Counted from the stretch's first letter, positions 15,140-23,588 are shown. The stretch: 64,000 nucleotides of DNA from Nitrosomaritimum sp049414205 (GCA_049414205.1 JBMSGE010000002.1:20194-84193), one strand, 5' to 3'. The notes: a model not told the origin generated them from the letters alone. Made by a program: numbers and translations.

Positions 15140-16288
15140 ATGAATTTCAACTCAAAAGATATCTCTGAGGATTTCTCAATTGATAAAATCTATCTAAACA
15201 ATGCTTCTGTCTCAATAATGCCTAAGGAAAGTATTGAAGAGATGAGAGAATTTTTGATTTCATATAATTCTGTAGGGCCTGATTCTATTGAATCTGAGCC
15301 TATAGTCACAGAAAAATTGAGAAGTGCCAGAAAAATTATTGCAAAAATTATACATTCTCAACCTGATGAAATTATCTTAACTCAAAGTACTACTGATGGA
15401 ATCAATATAGTATCAAATGGTCTTTCCTTTGATTCTGATTCTAATATTATTATTCGTGGAATGTCTCATGAACATCATGCAAATCTATATCCTTGGCTTC
15501 GTCTCGAAAATAAAACAGAGATTAGAAATCTACCTATAGATGAAAATGGATTCTTTAACTTTGATGATTTTAACAAACTGGTAAATGACAAAACAAAATT
15601 AGTTTCACTTAGTCATGCATTGTATAACACAGGAGCTATTTTGCCAATTGAAAAAGTTGGAAAAATTCTAGATAACAAAATTCCTTTCTTTGTTGACAGT
15701 GCTCAAACGGTTGGATGTATAGATAATCTTAGCGTAAAAGATCTAAAATGTGACTTTATGGCCTTCAATGGTTCAAAATGGCTTTGCGGCCCCATGGGAA
15801 CAGGACTATTTTACTGCAATAGAAAATCTAGTGAGTTACTAGAACCAATTACTATTGGTGGTGAGTCAGCCATGTTATATGAAGAATCAAAACTAGCTTT
15901 CAAGGAATTACCTGAGAAATTTCAAACTGGATTTAGGAACTATGTAGGAATTGTTGGCTTGGAATCCTCAGCAAGATATCTTTACAATTTCGGAATTGAT
16001 AACATCTACAAAAAAAACAAGTATCTATCAGATATGTTAAGAGACGAATTATCACAAAATTCTAAGATAACCATTTACGGTCCAGATGATTCAAAAGAAC
16101 GCACAAGCATAGTATCTTTCACTATTGAGGGACATGAACCACAATTTGTTGTAGAAAAATTAGAAAAGCAAGGGATAATCCTGGCAGTTAGGGAAATCTA
16201 TGAAAAAAAGATTGTTCGAGCATCACCACATCTTTTCAATACAGAATCCCAAATACTTCAAGTGGTAGATGCGATAAAGAAATTATAG
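15140..16288 (+). CDS. Class V aminotransferase / cysteine-desulfurase-like PLP enzyme
   Basis: 382 residues. Begins with YLNNASVSIMPKESIEEMREF, contains the cofactor-binding HEHHANLYPWL and FVDSAQTVG segments and the PLP lysine in FNGSKWLCGPMGTGLFY. This is the SufS/IscS/isopenicillin epimerase-like branch. Substrate not assignable: the active-site cysteine loop of true desulfurases (RxGxHCA) is not obvious, so it may act on another amino acid. Ends 6 bp inside the convergent Lrp-type gene. Confidence 0.82.
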   Translation: MNFNSKDISEDFSIDKIYLNNASVSIMPKESIEEMREFLISYNSVGPDSIESEPIVTEKLRSARKIIAKIIHSQPDEIILTQSTTDGINIVSNGLSFDSDSNIIIRGMSHEHHANLYPWLRLENKTEIRNLPIDENGFFNFDDFNKLVNDKTKLVSLSHALYNTGAILPIEKVGKILDNKIPFFVDSAQTVGCIDNLSVKDLKCDFMAFNGSKWLCGPMGTGLFYCNRKSSELLEPITIGGESAMLYEESKLAFKELPEKFQTGFRNYVGIVGLESSARYLYNFGIDNIYKKNKYLSDMLRDELSQNSKITIYGPDDSKERTSIVSFTIEGHEPQFVVEKLEKQGIILAVREIYEKKIVRASPHLFNTESQILQVVDAIKKL

Positions 16289-16540
16289 ATTTTCTTGCTC
16301 TTCTATAACCATCATAGTAAGAGTTGATTGTACTTTACCTATTTTTCTAATCTTATTTGTAATGATTGCACGTAATTTTTCGGCATTATCAGAAGATAAC
16401 TTCAAAACAATGTCATAAACTCCATAAACACCTTGAACCTCGTACTGGACATCTTCTTCTTGAAGAATTTGTTTGACTTCGTTGATTATTGTACTGTCTG
16501 AACCTAAATCAGAATTCAATAAAACATATGCTGTAGGCAT
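16283..16540 (-). CDS. Stand-alone Lrp/AsnC ligand-binding (RAM) domain protein
   Basis: 85 residues from the internal ATG at 16540 (PTAYVLLNSDLGSD); the family normally starts this way, so I prefer it to the upstream in-frame ATG at 16555. Shows the RAM alpha/beta sandwich with VYGVYDIVLKL and a closing TLTMMV strand, but no DNA-binding helix-turn-helix. Such proteins sense amino acids and may pair with full-length Lrp regulators. Convergent 6-bp overlap with the aminotransferase. Confidence 0.8.
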   Translation of the reverse strand: MPTAYVLLNSDLGSDSTIINEVKQILQEEDVQYEVQGVYGVYDIVLKLSSDNAEKLRAIITNKIRKIGKVQSTLTMMVIEEQENL

Positions 16541-16602
16541 GTTGCAGATTTTCATAAAGAGTATTTAACTTTTCATAGATCTCAAAAACTGATTAACTAC
16601 TA

Positions 16603-17262
16603 TTGAGATTCATTGATGTGAAACAGCTAGATCTAACATTAACAATTTCTCCGTCTATTCCCAGCTTTCCTGGTTCTCCCTCCCCTCAATTTCTCAAATG
16701 GTCTACAATTAAAGAGGATCAATACAATTTAGAATTGTTATTTCTAAGCTCTCATACTGGAACGCACATAGATGCACCTTATCATTTTACTACAAAAGGA
16801 GAAAAAATCCATCAAATTCCTTTAACTCGTTTAATTGGTAATGCATTATTAATCAAAATTAAAAAAGAAAAAAATCAAGAAATCACAAAAAAAGATTTAC
16901 TTAATTTTGAAAAAAAAAATGGAAAAATAAAAAATTTTTCTTCAGTAATTTTTTTTACAGGATGGCAAAAAAATTTAGAAAAAAAAAATTATTTTTTAAA
17001 CAATCCTGGATTATCCAGATCTGCAGCTAATTATTTAGCCACAAAAAAAATCAATTTGATAGGAATAGATTCACCAAGCATAGATCTTGGAACAGATAAA
17101 AATTTTTCAGCACATAAAATATTGGCAAAAAACAACGTTCTGATTGTTGAAAATCTTTCAAATTTAAATAAAATTCCTAAACTTAATTTTGATTTTATCA
17201 TCCTACCCCTTAAACTAAAAAATGCTACAGGATCTCCTGTAAGAGCGATTGCTAATTACTGA
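16603..17262 (+). CDS. Cyclase-family metal-dependent hydrolase (kynurenine formamidase-like)
   Basis: 219 residues, TTG start. Has the family signature SHTGTHIDAPYHF (metal-binding His and Asp) near residue 50-62, DLTLTISPSIPSFPG at the start, and an IGIDSPSIDLG segment. Members hydrolyse N-formylkynurenine, isatin or similar amides with a divalent metal. Rich in Lys runs between residues 85 and 130, longer than usual. Slight 3' overlap with the convergent amrS gene. Confidence 0.8.
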   Translation: MRFIDVKQLDLTLTISPSIPSFPGSPSPQFLKWSTIKEDQYNLELLFLSSHTGTHIDAPYHFTTKGEKIHQIPLTRLIGNALLIKIKKEKNQEITKKDLLNFEKKNGKIKNFSSVIFFTGWQKNLEKKNYFLNNPGLSRSAANYLATKKINLIGIDSPSIDLGTDKNFSAHKILAKNNVLIVENLSNLNKIPKLNFDFIILPLKLKNATGSPVRAIANY

Positions 17263-18314
17263 ACAAAATGAAATCTATTTTTTTTATAATTTTTTGATAG
17301 TTTTCCTATAATTGGAATTTGATTTCCACAAAATTCACATTGGTTATTATCATCAAGGTGCCATGATTCTATATCAAAACTAAATCTCTTAATTACAATA
17401 TTATTACATTCAGGACAATAGGTGTGTTCTAGTGGATGACCAGGAACATTTCCAATGTATGCATACTTTAATCCAATTTTTTTTGCAATCTCATGATGCT
17501 TTTCTAATGTTTTGACTGGAGTAGAATCAAATTCCATCATTTTGTAGTCAGGATGAAAACGTAAAAAATGAATGGGCATCTCTGGTCCAAATTCATCATA
17601 AACAAATTTGCATAATTTTTCTGCATACTCTAAACTATCACCAACTTCTGGAACGATCAAATCTGTTATCTCTACATGGATTTTTGTTTTATCTCGAATT
17701 TCTAATAGAGTGTCAAAAACTGGTTTCGGATCAGGAACTCCAATGTATTTTCTTGTAAATTCTGGTTCAGCACTACCTTTGAAATCTACTGTAATAGAAT
17801 CCAAAAACTCTCCCATCATTTTTACTGATTCTGGGGTATCATATCCATTTGAAACAAAAATATTGTAAAGATCATTTTGATGTGCAATTACACCACAATC
17901 TCTGGCATATTCTATGAAAATTGATGGCTCATTGTATGTATATGCAATACCGTCTGCTCCATTATCTAATGCAGTTTGTACAACTTGTTCTGGGGTCATG
18001 TCAACTCCCTCGACTTTTCTTCTTTGACTAATATCATAATTTTGACAGTATTTACAAAGCCAATTACAGCCAGTAGTCGCAATTGAGTATACTTTTGAGC
18101 CTGGATGATAGTGTGTAACAGGTTTTTTTTCGATTGGATCGACATGGCCTGCAATAACTTTGCCATAAACAAACAAGTCTAATTTCCCATGATTATTCCC
18201 GCGGATTCCACACAAACCAATTTGTCCCTCGGCCATCTCACAGTATCTTGCACATGCAGTACACCTCACCTTGTTATCCGATAATTTTTCATAAAGAATA
18301 GCTTCCTTACCCAT
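17256..18314 (-). CDS. amrS: AmmeMemoRadiSam-system radical SAM enzyme
   Basis: 352 residues, full length for AmrS. N-terminal cysteine-rich segment (C18, C21, C25, C35), the radical SAM motif CNWLCKYC (C83, C87, C90), a TIM-barrel core and a C-terminal ribbon (CPEC and CEFC). The AmmeMemoRadiSam family groups this enzyme with Memo-like and AMMECR1 proteins, neither of which is adjacent here, and its substrate is unknown. Divergent from a dual-specificity phosphatase gene. Confidence 0.9.
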   Translation of the reverse strand: MGKEAILYEKLSDNKVRCTACARYCEMAEGQIGLCGIRGNNHGKLDLFVYGKVIAGHVDPIEKKPVTHYHPGSKVYSIATTGCNWLCKYCQNYDISQRRKVEGVDMTPEQVVQTALDNGADGIAYTYNEPSIFIEYARDCGVIAHQNDLYNIFVSNGYDTPESVKMMGEFLDSITVDFKGSAEPEFTRKYIGVPDPKPVFDTLLEIRDKTKIHVEITDLIVPEVGDSLEYAEKLCKFVYDEFGPEMPIHFLRFHPDYKMMEFDSTPVKTLEKHHEIAKKIGLKYAYIGNVPGHPLEHTYCPECNNIVIKRFSFDIESWHLDDNNQCEFCGNQIPIIGKLSKNYKKNRFHFVQ

Positions 18315-18398
18315 CTGACATCATACTATCTTTATTTCGCATATAAGGTGACTGTATCATTCGCAATCCTAAAAATATAGAATTTACAATCAATATCT

Positions 18399-18893
18399 AT
18401 GAGTAAACCAGGAAATGTATGGAGAAAAGTACATGGAAAAATTACTAAACGTCCTACAAATTTCTCTTGGCTAATTGATGAAAAACTTGCAGGTTCTGGC
18501 ATACCAACAAGTTTTGATGAGTTAGATTGGATTCTGAAACAAGGGGTAAAATCAATTGTAACTATGACAGAAAATGCATTACCTCAAGAATGGGTAAATG
18601 AAATTGGATACTTGCATGTCCCAACACCAGATCTAACAGCTCCTGATATGGAAAAAATAGATTTAGCAGTTGATTTTATACATGAAAATATTACTGATAA
18701 TCAAGCAGTAATGGTTCACTGTGCAGCAGGAATGGGAAGGGCAGGAACTATTTTGGCGTGTTACCTTGTAAAGTATAAGAAATTTTCAGCAGAAAATGCA
18801 ATAGAAAAAATTAGAAAAGAAAGACCAGGTTCTATTCAATCTGAAACTCAAGAGTTAGCAATTACTTTTTATCAAAAACATGTAGAAAATTAG
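18399..18893 (+). CDS. Dual-specificity protein phosphatase
   Basis: 164 residues, one phosphatase domain. The P-loop HCAAGMGRAGT carries nucleophile C108 and R114; the likely general-acid Asp lies in TPDLTAPD (about residue 78). Family members remove phosphate from Tyr/Ser/Thr or from other substrates. Its stop overlaps the stop of the convergent 48-aa gene. Divergent from amrS by 84 bp. Confidence 0.88.
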   Translation: MSKPGNVWRKVHGKITKRPTNFSWLIDEKLAGSGIPTSFDELDWILKQGVKSIVTMTENALPQEWVNEIGYLHVPTPDLTAPDMEKIDLAVDFIHENITDNQAVMVHCAAGMGRAGTILACYLVKYKKFSAENAIEKIRKERPGSIQSETQELAITFYQKHVEN

Positions 18894-19036
18894 ATAAATT
18901 CTGACACTAGTTTTCCATCAACGATTTTTATTTTTAATTTTTTATTTTCTTGAAATGTTAGTGTTAAATCACCATCAGAATCTGGATCATCCACTTTTAC
19001 CAATTCTAACATTTTGATTTGCTCAAATTTTTCCAT
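18890..19036 (-). CDS. Mini-protein, 48 aa (tandem paralog A)
   Basis: Frame ATG 19036 to a stop at 18890 that overlaps the phosphatase stop. The pattern VDDPDSDGDLTLTF then KLKIKIVDGKL aligns without gaps to the neighbouring 50-aa protein (VEEPDKEGGITFIL, FLFIKAVDGKI). Both look like a single small beta-meander. The gap between them is only 9 bp, so they form a two-gene operon created by tandem duplication. Function unknown. Confidence 0.6.
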   Translation of the reverse strand: MEKFEQIKMLELVKVDDPDSDGDLTLTFQENKKLKIKIVDGKLVSEFI

Positions 19037-19045
19037 TTTTTTCAC

Positions 19046-19198
19046 TTATTCCGGGATAGATACTGTCTCAATTTTTCCATCTACAGCCTTTATGAATAAA
19101 AATCTGTTATCTTTGAGAATAAATGTAATTCCACCTTCTTTATCCGGCTCCTCAACTTCAAGAATTGGTTGTCCTAGTAGACCATCGTATTTTGCCAT
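19046..19198 (-). CDS. Mini-protein, 50 aa (tandem paralog B)
   Basis: ATG at 19198. Paralog of the 48-aa protein downstream (shared xxxVxxPDxxGxxT and IKxVDGK core). Likely translated from the same mRNA. Conserved spacing of the PD and DGK elements in two independent copies is good evidence that both are real genes despite their size. No family name known to me. Confidence 0.6.
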   Translation of the reverse strand: MAKYDGLLGQPILEVEEPDKEGGITFILKDNRFLFIKAVDGKIETVSIPE

Positions 19199-19377
19199 AC
19201 AAACTCATCAAAAAAGTTCCATATATCCCTAATTGCCCTAAATTCTCTATTTTTATTTGAAATTTATATCAAGTTGAGAAAATACAATAAAATTATTATT
19301 TTTATTAATATTCAACAAACCCACAAGAGAAAAAAAATAATACACATAATAGGGATATTTTTTTAGGCAATACAGAA

Positions 19378-19734
19378 ATGGATCATAAAGCATTATGCAC
19401 AAAAGTCTTAGAAATTGAACCTCATGTCAGGTTTAGTGGAATTTTAAACTCTCGTGGTGATCTTGCTGTTCAAAGTAATAGAAATGATTCAGAAGCATTA
19501 CTTAGTGCTGATGAAGTAAAAATGTCAGTTCACTATACCTTTCAGAGATGGACAAGTATTCAAAACCTAGCTCATAAAATTGGAAATGAAAAAACAAACA
19601 TTACAGAATTTGATAAAGTTACATTGATTAGTCTTTTACTGAATGACGGAAACCTTCTCTTACTAAGCTCTGAACCAGGAGCAAATTATATGGAAATTAT
19701 TTCTAAAGTTAAGCAAATAATTCCAGATGAATAA
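19378..19734 (+). CDS. Roadblock-like small protein (paralog 3, short form)
   Basis: 118 residues. VRFSGILNSRGDLAVQSNR, then SADEVKMSVHYTFQRW and TEFDKVTLISLLLNDGNLLLLSSEPG follow the same secondary-structure order as the 2729 and 8558 proteins, but it lacks their C-terminal MGKIMSIVDF block. I believe this is the group annotated as DUF6659 in related archaea. It is followed closely by a two-helix membrane protein gene (14 bp). Confidence 0.65.
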   Translation: MDHKALCTKVLEIEPHVRFSGILNSRGDLAVQSNRNDSEALLSADEVKMSVHYTFQRWTSIQNLAHKIGNEKTNITEFDKVTLISLLLNDGNLLLLSSEPGANYMEIISKVKQIIPDE

Positions 19735-19748
19735 TTAGGTTTAACAAA

Positions 19749-19931
19749 TTGTCTCTTGTTTGGACATTTATTTTCTTAGCAGTATTAGTTTACCTTAGTA
19801 CAAATCTGGTTCTAAAAATAGATCATCTAGATGGATGGCTTAAAGCGCTTTACTTTATTGTTTTAATCCCTGGATATGGACTAGTTACATACCAAATTAG
19901 AATGCATTTTCAAAGAAAACAACAACCTTGA
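19749..19931 (+). CDS. Small membrane protein, 60 aa
   Basis: TTG start. Two hydrophobic helices (about 4-22 and 33-50) and a basic tail (RMHFQRKQQ). Lies 14 bp after the roadblock-like gene and may be co-transcribed. No family recognised. Confidence 0.5.
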   Translation: MSLVWTFIFLAVLVYLSTNLVLKIDHLDGWLKALYFIVLIPGYGLVTYQIRMHFQRKQQP

Positions 19932-19998
19932 CCAACTAATTGACAACAAACTCTATTTTTCTTCTAAAATTATAAGGTAGTAATAAAGTGAAATTGTA

Positions 19999-20256
19999 TT
20001 GAAGGGACTTTACTGGTTAATTTTGGGATTATGTGTTTGGTTTGTTCCTACAATTATCTTTAATGCTATGGTTACATCAGGAGAATCCGAATTAACGCCA
20101 GAAGAAGCTTCTTCCGACATTCCGGCAGAATTTGTAATTATTTTATTTGCAGCATCACTACCACTAATTCTAAAAGGAGTAATAACGATACGAAAGGAAA
20201 GAAAAACTGAAAGAAAGAATTCGAAAAAAGATAAGAAAAAACCCAAGAAAAAATAA
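19999..20256 (+). CDS. Small membrane protein with Lys-rich tail, 85 aa
   Basis: TTG start. Two membrane helices (about 3-24 and 44-62) joined by an acidic loop (GESELTPEEASSD), then a strongly basic tail (about 20 Lys/Arg in the last 25 residues), which should sit in the cytoplasm. No family recognised. Confidence 0.5.
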   Translation: MKGLYWLILGLCVWFVPTIIFNAMVTSGESELTPEEASSDIPAEFVIILFAASLPLILKGVITIRKERKTERKNSKKDKKKPKKK

Positions 20257-20366
20257 ACTAAAATTCATAATAATATCCATAATTTTCATAATTCTAAGGC
20301 ATAATTTTCACTTTCAGGCTTGATAATTAGATAGCATAATAAATAACCAATTTTTTGATTTTTAAT

Positions 20367-20948
20367 ATGAAGAAAATCGAGGCAATTATCAAACGATCTA
20401 GCTATACCATAATTGCTGACAAACTAAACAATATAGGTTATACAATAATTGATAAACGAAATTTAGAAGATAGTAAAATTTTTGATAAACAACAGGGCTC
20501 AAAAGTTGGAGGTACCATTGGAGTAAAAACAATTCCTCTTTCAAAAATTGAATTAGTTGTAGCAGAAAAAGATGCAAGAAAAGTTATTGATTTAATTTCA
20601 AAAAAATCCGGTTTTAATTCAAGCAAAGTTGGAAAGATCTTTGTATCTGAAATGGAAGAAGTTTTAGAAATTGATACTCTAGAAAGTACTCAAGACCTTG
20701 AAATAGAAGAGGTCAAATTTCCCCCAAAACCAAAAATTAAACGAAGTCGCTTAGTTCCATTACAGAAATACACTTTACTTAGACTCCAAACTGTTTATGA
20801 AGAAAACCAGGAGACGTTAGTCTCAGACCACCGAATCAAATCATTTAGTGATTTTGTAAATCACTGCATAATGGGATACCTTCCATCATTTGAAAAACAA
20901 CTCAAACATCCAACGGTTGTTTATGGAAATAATTTCAGAGAATTTTAG
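20367..20948 (+). CDS. PII-domain protein with C-terminal extension
   Basis: 193 residues from ATG 20367. The first ~110 residues are PII-like (KKIEAIIKRSSYTIIADKL, T-loop with GSKVGGTIGVKTIPLSKIELVV, then VGKIFVSEMEEVLEI). A further ~80 residues follow: a basic linker (KPKIKRSRLVPL) and a helical domain (LLRLQTVYEENQETL, FSDFVNHCIMGYLPSFEKQ) that recalls small DNA-binding ribbon-helix-helix proteins, though not convincingly. The 3' end overlaps a convergent PII gene by 4 bp. An effector-sensing PII fused to an output domain would be unusual. Confidence 0.7.
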   Translation: MKKIEAIIKRSSYTIIADKLNNIGYTIIDKRNLEDSKIFDKQQGSKVGGTIGVKTIPLSKIELVVAEKDARKVIDLISKKSGFNSSKVGKIFVSEMEEVLEIDTLESTQDLEIEEVKFPPKPKIKRSRLVPLQKYTLLRLQTVYEENQETLVSDHRIKSFSDFVNHCIMGYLPSFEKQLKHPTVVYGNNFREF

Positions 20949-21274
20949 ATAGTACTTTCTCCTTCTTCACCTGAGGCGATATCAATTGCTCTCAATACTG
21001 GTGAGACAAAGATTTTTCCAACAGTTCCTTTCTCTTTTATGATGTTTATCACCTGGTCTTCTTTATTTTCCGGAATTACTAATTCTATGACATATTTTTG
21101 ACTAAACTGTGGTTGAAATGTGGCACTTCCTTTTTGAGCATGGATTTCAGGGGGAGGCCTTTTTCCACGGCCTCTTACCTTGTTTACAGTTAGCCCTCCA
21201 ATCTCAAGCTCTTTTAGTGCTTCACTAATGTCCATTACGTCATTATTTCCGAGAAATGCTTGGATCTTAATCAT
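20945..21274 (-). CDS. glnK: PII family nitrogen regulator, paired with Amt
   Basis: 109 residues. Starts MIKIQAFLGNNDV, GGLTVNKVRGRGKRPPPEIHA leads into the T-loop, and FVSPVLRAIDIASGEEGES ends it, a typical GlnK. It is divergent from the ammonium transporter, the classic glnK-amt pairing, so it probably blocks or tunes that channel. The shared 100-bp intergenic region has three phased repeats (21320-21352). Confidence 0.88.
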   Translation of the reverse strand: MIKIQAFLGNNDVMDISEALKELEIGGLTVNKVRGRGKRPPPEIHAQKGSATFQPQFSQKYVIELVIPENKEDQVINIIKEKGTVGKIFVSPVLRAIDIASGEEGESTI

Positions 21275-21317
21275 TTAATAGATTAGCCAGGTTTTTCACA
21301 AATAATAGTTTCAGATT

Positions 21318-21352
21318 TTGATAATCAAGTGATAATCAAACGGTTATCAAAT
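21318..21352. promoter_or_regulatory. Three 11-bp-phased repeats between glnK and amt
   Basis: GATAATCAAGT, GATAATCAAAC and GGTTATCAAAT occupy 21320-21330, 21331-21341 and 21342-21352: three direct copies with a period of exactly 11 bp, so all on one face of the helix. The first sits in the odd-length palindrome TTGATAATCAA (21318-21328). They lie 38-70 bp before the amt ATG and 46-78 bp before glnK. A likely operator for a nitrogen-status regulator. Confidence 0.55.
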
Positions 21353-21389
21353 TTCGTTATTATTATTTAGTTTCACAAACTTGGAATCA

Positions 21390-22715
21390 ATGTTGCCTAT
21401 AGATACCGGTGATACCGCATGGATGCTCGTAGCAGGAAGCCTAGTACTTTTAATGATCCCTGCACTTGGACTTTTTGAATCTGGTTTACTAAGAAAGAAA
21501 AACGCAGTATCAGTTTTCATGCAGATATTCTTTGGTTTAGCGTTACTTAGTGTGATGTGGTTTGTATTTGGATTTAGTTTAGCATTTGGCCCTGATGAGA
21601 CAGGTGGTTTGATGGGCAACATGGATTGGGTATTCCTTAAGGGTGTTCCATGGGATGAAGCACTTGATTATGCACCAACTATTCCAGGTGTCCTATTTGT
21701 GAAATTCCAACTTATGTTTGCATGTATTACTCCTCTACTTCTTACAGGAACAATTGCCGAACGTATGAAATTTAGCTCATTTATCATATTCATAGCAACA
21801 TGGTCAATCTTGATCTACTACCCACTAGTTCACTGGGTATGGGGAGGAGGTTGGTTAGCAGAATTAGGCGTTGTAGATTTCGCGGGAGGTATAGTAATTC
21901 ACACTAGTGTGGGTATGGGTGCCTTAGCTGCTGCAATGGTCTTAGGACGCAGAAGATTCTTTGGACCTGCAATCGAAATTCCACATAGTATTCCCCTTGC
22001 AGTAGTAGGATCTTCTCTCTTATGGCTAGGTTGGTTTGGATTTAATGCAGGAAGTGCTCTTGCCTCAGGATCCCTTGCAGGAAACACAGTAATTGTAACT
22101 CACATGGCCTCATCAGTATCAGCATTAATTTGGGTAGGATTATCATGGATGAGATCTGGAAAGCCTTCAGTGGTAGCTGCAGTCAACGGGGCCATTGCAG
22201 GGTTAGCAGGTATTACTCCAGCGTCAGGATTTGTAAGTGTTGAACATTCATTTGTAATTGGTATTGCTATAGGTATTGCATCATATTCTACACTAGTTCT
22301 ATTCAAAGAGAAACTAAAGATAGACGATGCTTTAGATGTAAGTTCAGTTCACGGAACTGCAGGAATTATTGGTTCACTTGCAATTGGTATTTTTGCAAGT
22401 TCCGCAGTAAACCCAGCAGGTCCAGATGGATTACTCAATTCAGGTTCATTTGATCAATTAGGAGTACAAGCAATAGGTGTTGCAGTAGCAGGTGTCTTAG
22501 GATTTGGTGGAACTTACTTAATCATGAAAGTTATAGACTTCTTAGTAGGTGTGAGGGTGTCTCCGGAAGTGGAAGATGCTGGACTAGATATCAGCGAACA
22601 TGCAGAAAGAGCATATGCAGATGAGGAAGAATTCAAACTTGAGATGGATGATTATGTAGAAGATCTAGAAAGGAAGGGCGGATTCTTCGGTGGAAGGAAA
22701 AAAGGAAAAAATTAG
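21390..22715 (+). CDS. amt: Ammonium transporter, Amt family
   Basis: 441 residues from ATG 21390 (TTG 21381 possible). Eleven-helix Amt pattern: DTAWMLVAGSLVLLMIPALG with ESGL, FQLMFACITPLLLTGTIAERM, the WGGGWL signature, GIVIHTSVG (pore His region), WFGFNAGSAL and DVSSVHGTAGIIGSL (second pore His). Charged cytoplasmic tail of about 45 residues. Imports ammonium, the energy source and nitrogen source of this organism type. Divergent from glnK. Confidence 0.95.
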   Translation: MLPIDTGDTAWMLVAGSLVLLMIPALGLFESGLLRKKNAVSVFMQIFFGLALLSVMWFVFGFSLAFGPDETGGLMGNMDWVFLKGVPWDEALDYAPTIPGVLFVKFQLMFACITPLLLTGTIAERMKFSSFIIFIATWSILIYYPLVHWVWGGGWLAELGVVDFAGGIVIHTSVGMGALAAAMVLGRRRFFGPAIEIPHSIPLAVVGSSLLWLGWFGFNAGSALASGSLAGNTVIVTHMASSVSALIWVGLSWMRSGKPSVVAAVNGAIAGLAGITPASGFVSVEHSFVIGIAIGIASYSTLVLFKEKLKIDDALDVSSVHGTAGIIGSLAIGIFASSAVNPAGPDGLLNSGSFDQLGVQAIGVAVAGVLGFGGTYLIMKVIDFLVGVRVSPEVEDAGLDISEHAERAYADEEEFKLEMDDYVEDLERKGGFFGGRKKGKN

Positions 22716-22721
22716 ACCTTT

Positions 22722-23258
22722 TTAATTTACAATAATTTCAATTTCCTTTGAAGTATTCTTTATACTATCAGAATTGGTATACTCGTGTTTCTGCCAAGAA
22801 GCAAATACTTCTGCACCAATCTTGTGTTTACCTGGACCTAGATCCGATGCTTTAATGAGGAATTTTTCATTAAAGTCAAATAATTCCTGTCTTACTTCTT
22901 CTTCGGTTAGTCGAATAAATGGCTCAAAATTCTTTGCTACTTGAACCCATATTCTCCGGTCCTTCATTGGATTTACTAATTTTGGATTCCTAGTCCAAAA
23001 GATTGCAGCTTTTCTATAGGTGTCAATTGTTTTTCCAATCTCTTTTTTTCTAAAACCACCAGAAGTCAGCTTTACTCCGTACTTTAATTTGAAGGAGACA
23101 TCATTATTGTTGTATGCATTTGTCCAATTTTGCTCATTAAAGGCATCACGAATACCTCCCTCTATTGCAAACTGCACGTTAATCTCTATTGTATCGCCTG
23201 AGGCGTATTGATCTTTCCCATTGGCTAACAATATCTCTGAAATTTTACTTTCACTCAT
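22722..23258 (-). CDS. Conserved hypothetical protein, 178 aa
   Basis: ATG at 23258 chosen over TTG 23267. Predicted all-beta soluble protein: GDTIEINVQFAIEGG, VSFKLKYGVKLTSGG, LGPGKHKIGAEVFASW, IEIIVN, resembling an immunoglobulin-like or arrestin-like sandwich. No signal peptide or membrane segment. Monocistronic, convergent with amt (6-bp gap). Function unknown. Confidence 0.6.
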   Translation of the reverse strand: MSESKISEILLANGKDQYASGDTIEINVQFAIEGGIRDAFNEQNWTNAYNNNDVSFKLKYGVKLTSGGFRKKEIGKTIDTYRKAAIFWTRNPKLVNPMKDRRIWVQVAKNFEPFIRLTEEEVRQELFDFNEKFLIKASDLGPGKHKIGAEVFASWQKHEYTNSDSIKNTSKEIEIIVN

Positions 23259-23309
23259 TCTTAACAATCATAATGATTTATATCCACAATAAGTGCTTTT
23301 TCCGAATAC

Positions 23310-23582
23310 ATGCAAGCCCAAGTAGTTAGTTCTGAGCCAAAAGAACTCAACTTATCCATTAAAGACACGGATATAGGGATTTTATACATAATTCAACATG
23401 AACTATTAAAGAAATCTAATATCGATTTTGCAGGAGTTATTATCAAACACCCATTAACTAATGAATGTTGGATGAGAATTAATTCAAATGGTAAACCTCT
23501 TGGAGAAATTCAAACTTCAACTGAAACAGCAATTAAAACCGCAGAAGAACTTAAAAAATTATTCAATTCTACCATTAAGTGA
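23310..23582 (+). CDS. rpoL: DNA-directed RNA polymerase subunit L (Rpb11)
   Basis: 90 residues, standard size for archaeal RpoL. Contains the alpha-like dimerisation motif DTDIGILYIIQHELLKKSNIDFAGVIIKHPLTNECWMRI (seen in parts), which pairs with RpoD. Starts an information-processing cluster: rpoL, tfs (6 bp later), pcn (35 bp later), same strand. Confidence 0.92.
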   Translation: MQAQVVSSEPKELNLSIKDTDIGILYIIQHELLKKSNIDFAGVIIKHPLTNECWMRINSNGKPLGEIQTSTETAIKTAEELKKLFNSTIK

Positions 23583-23588
23583 AATTAA

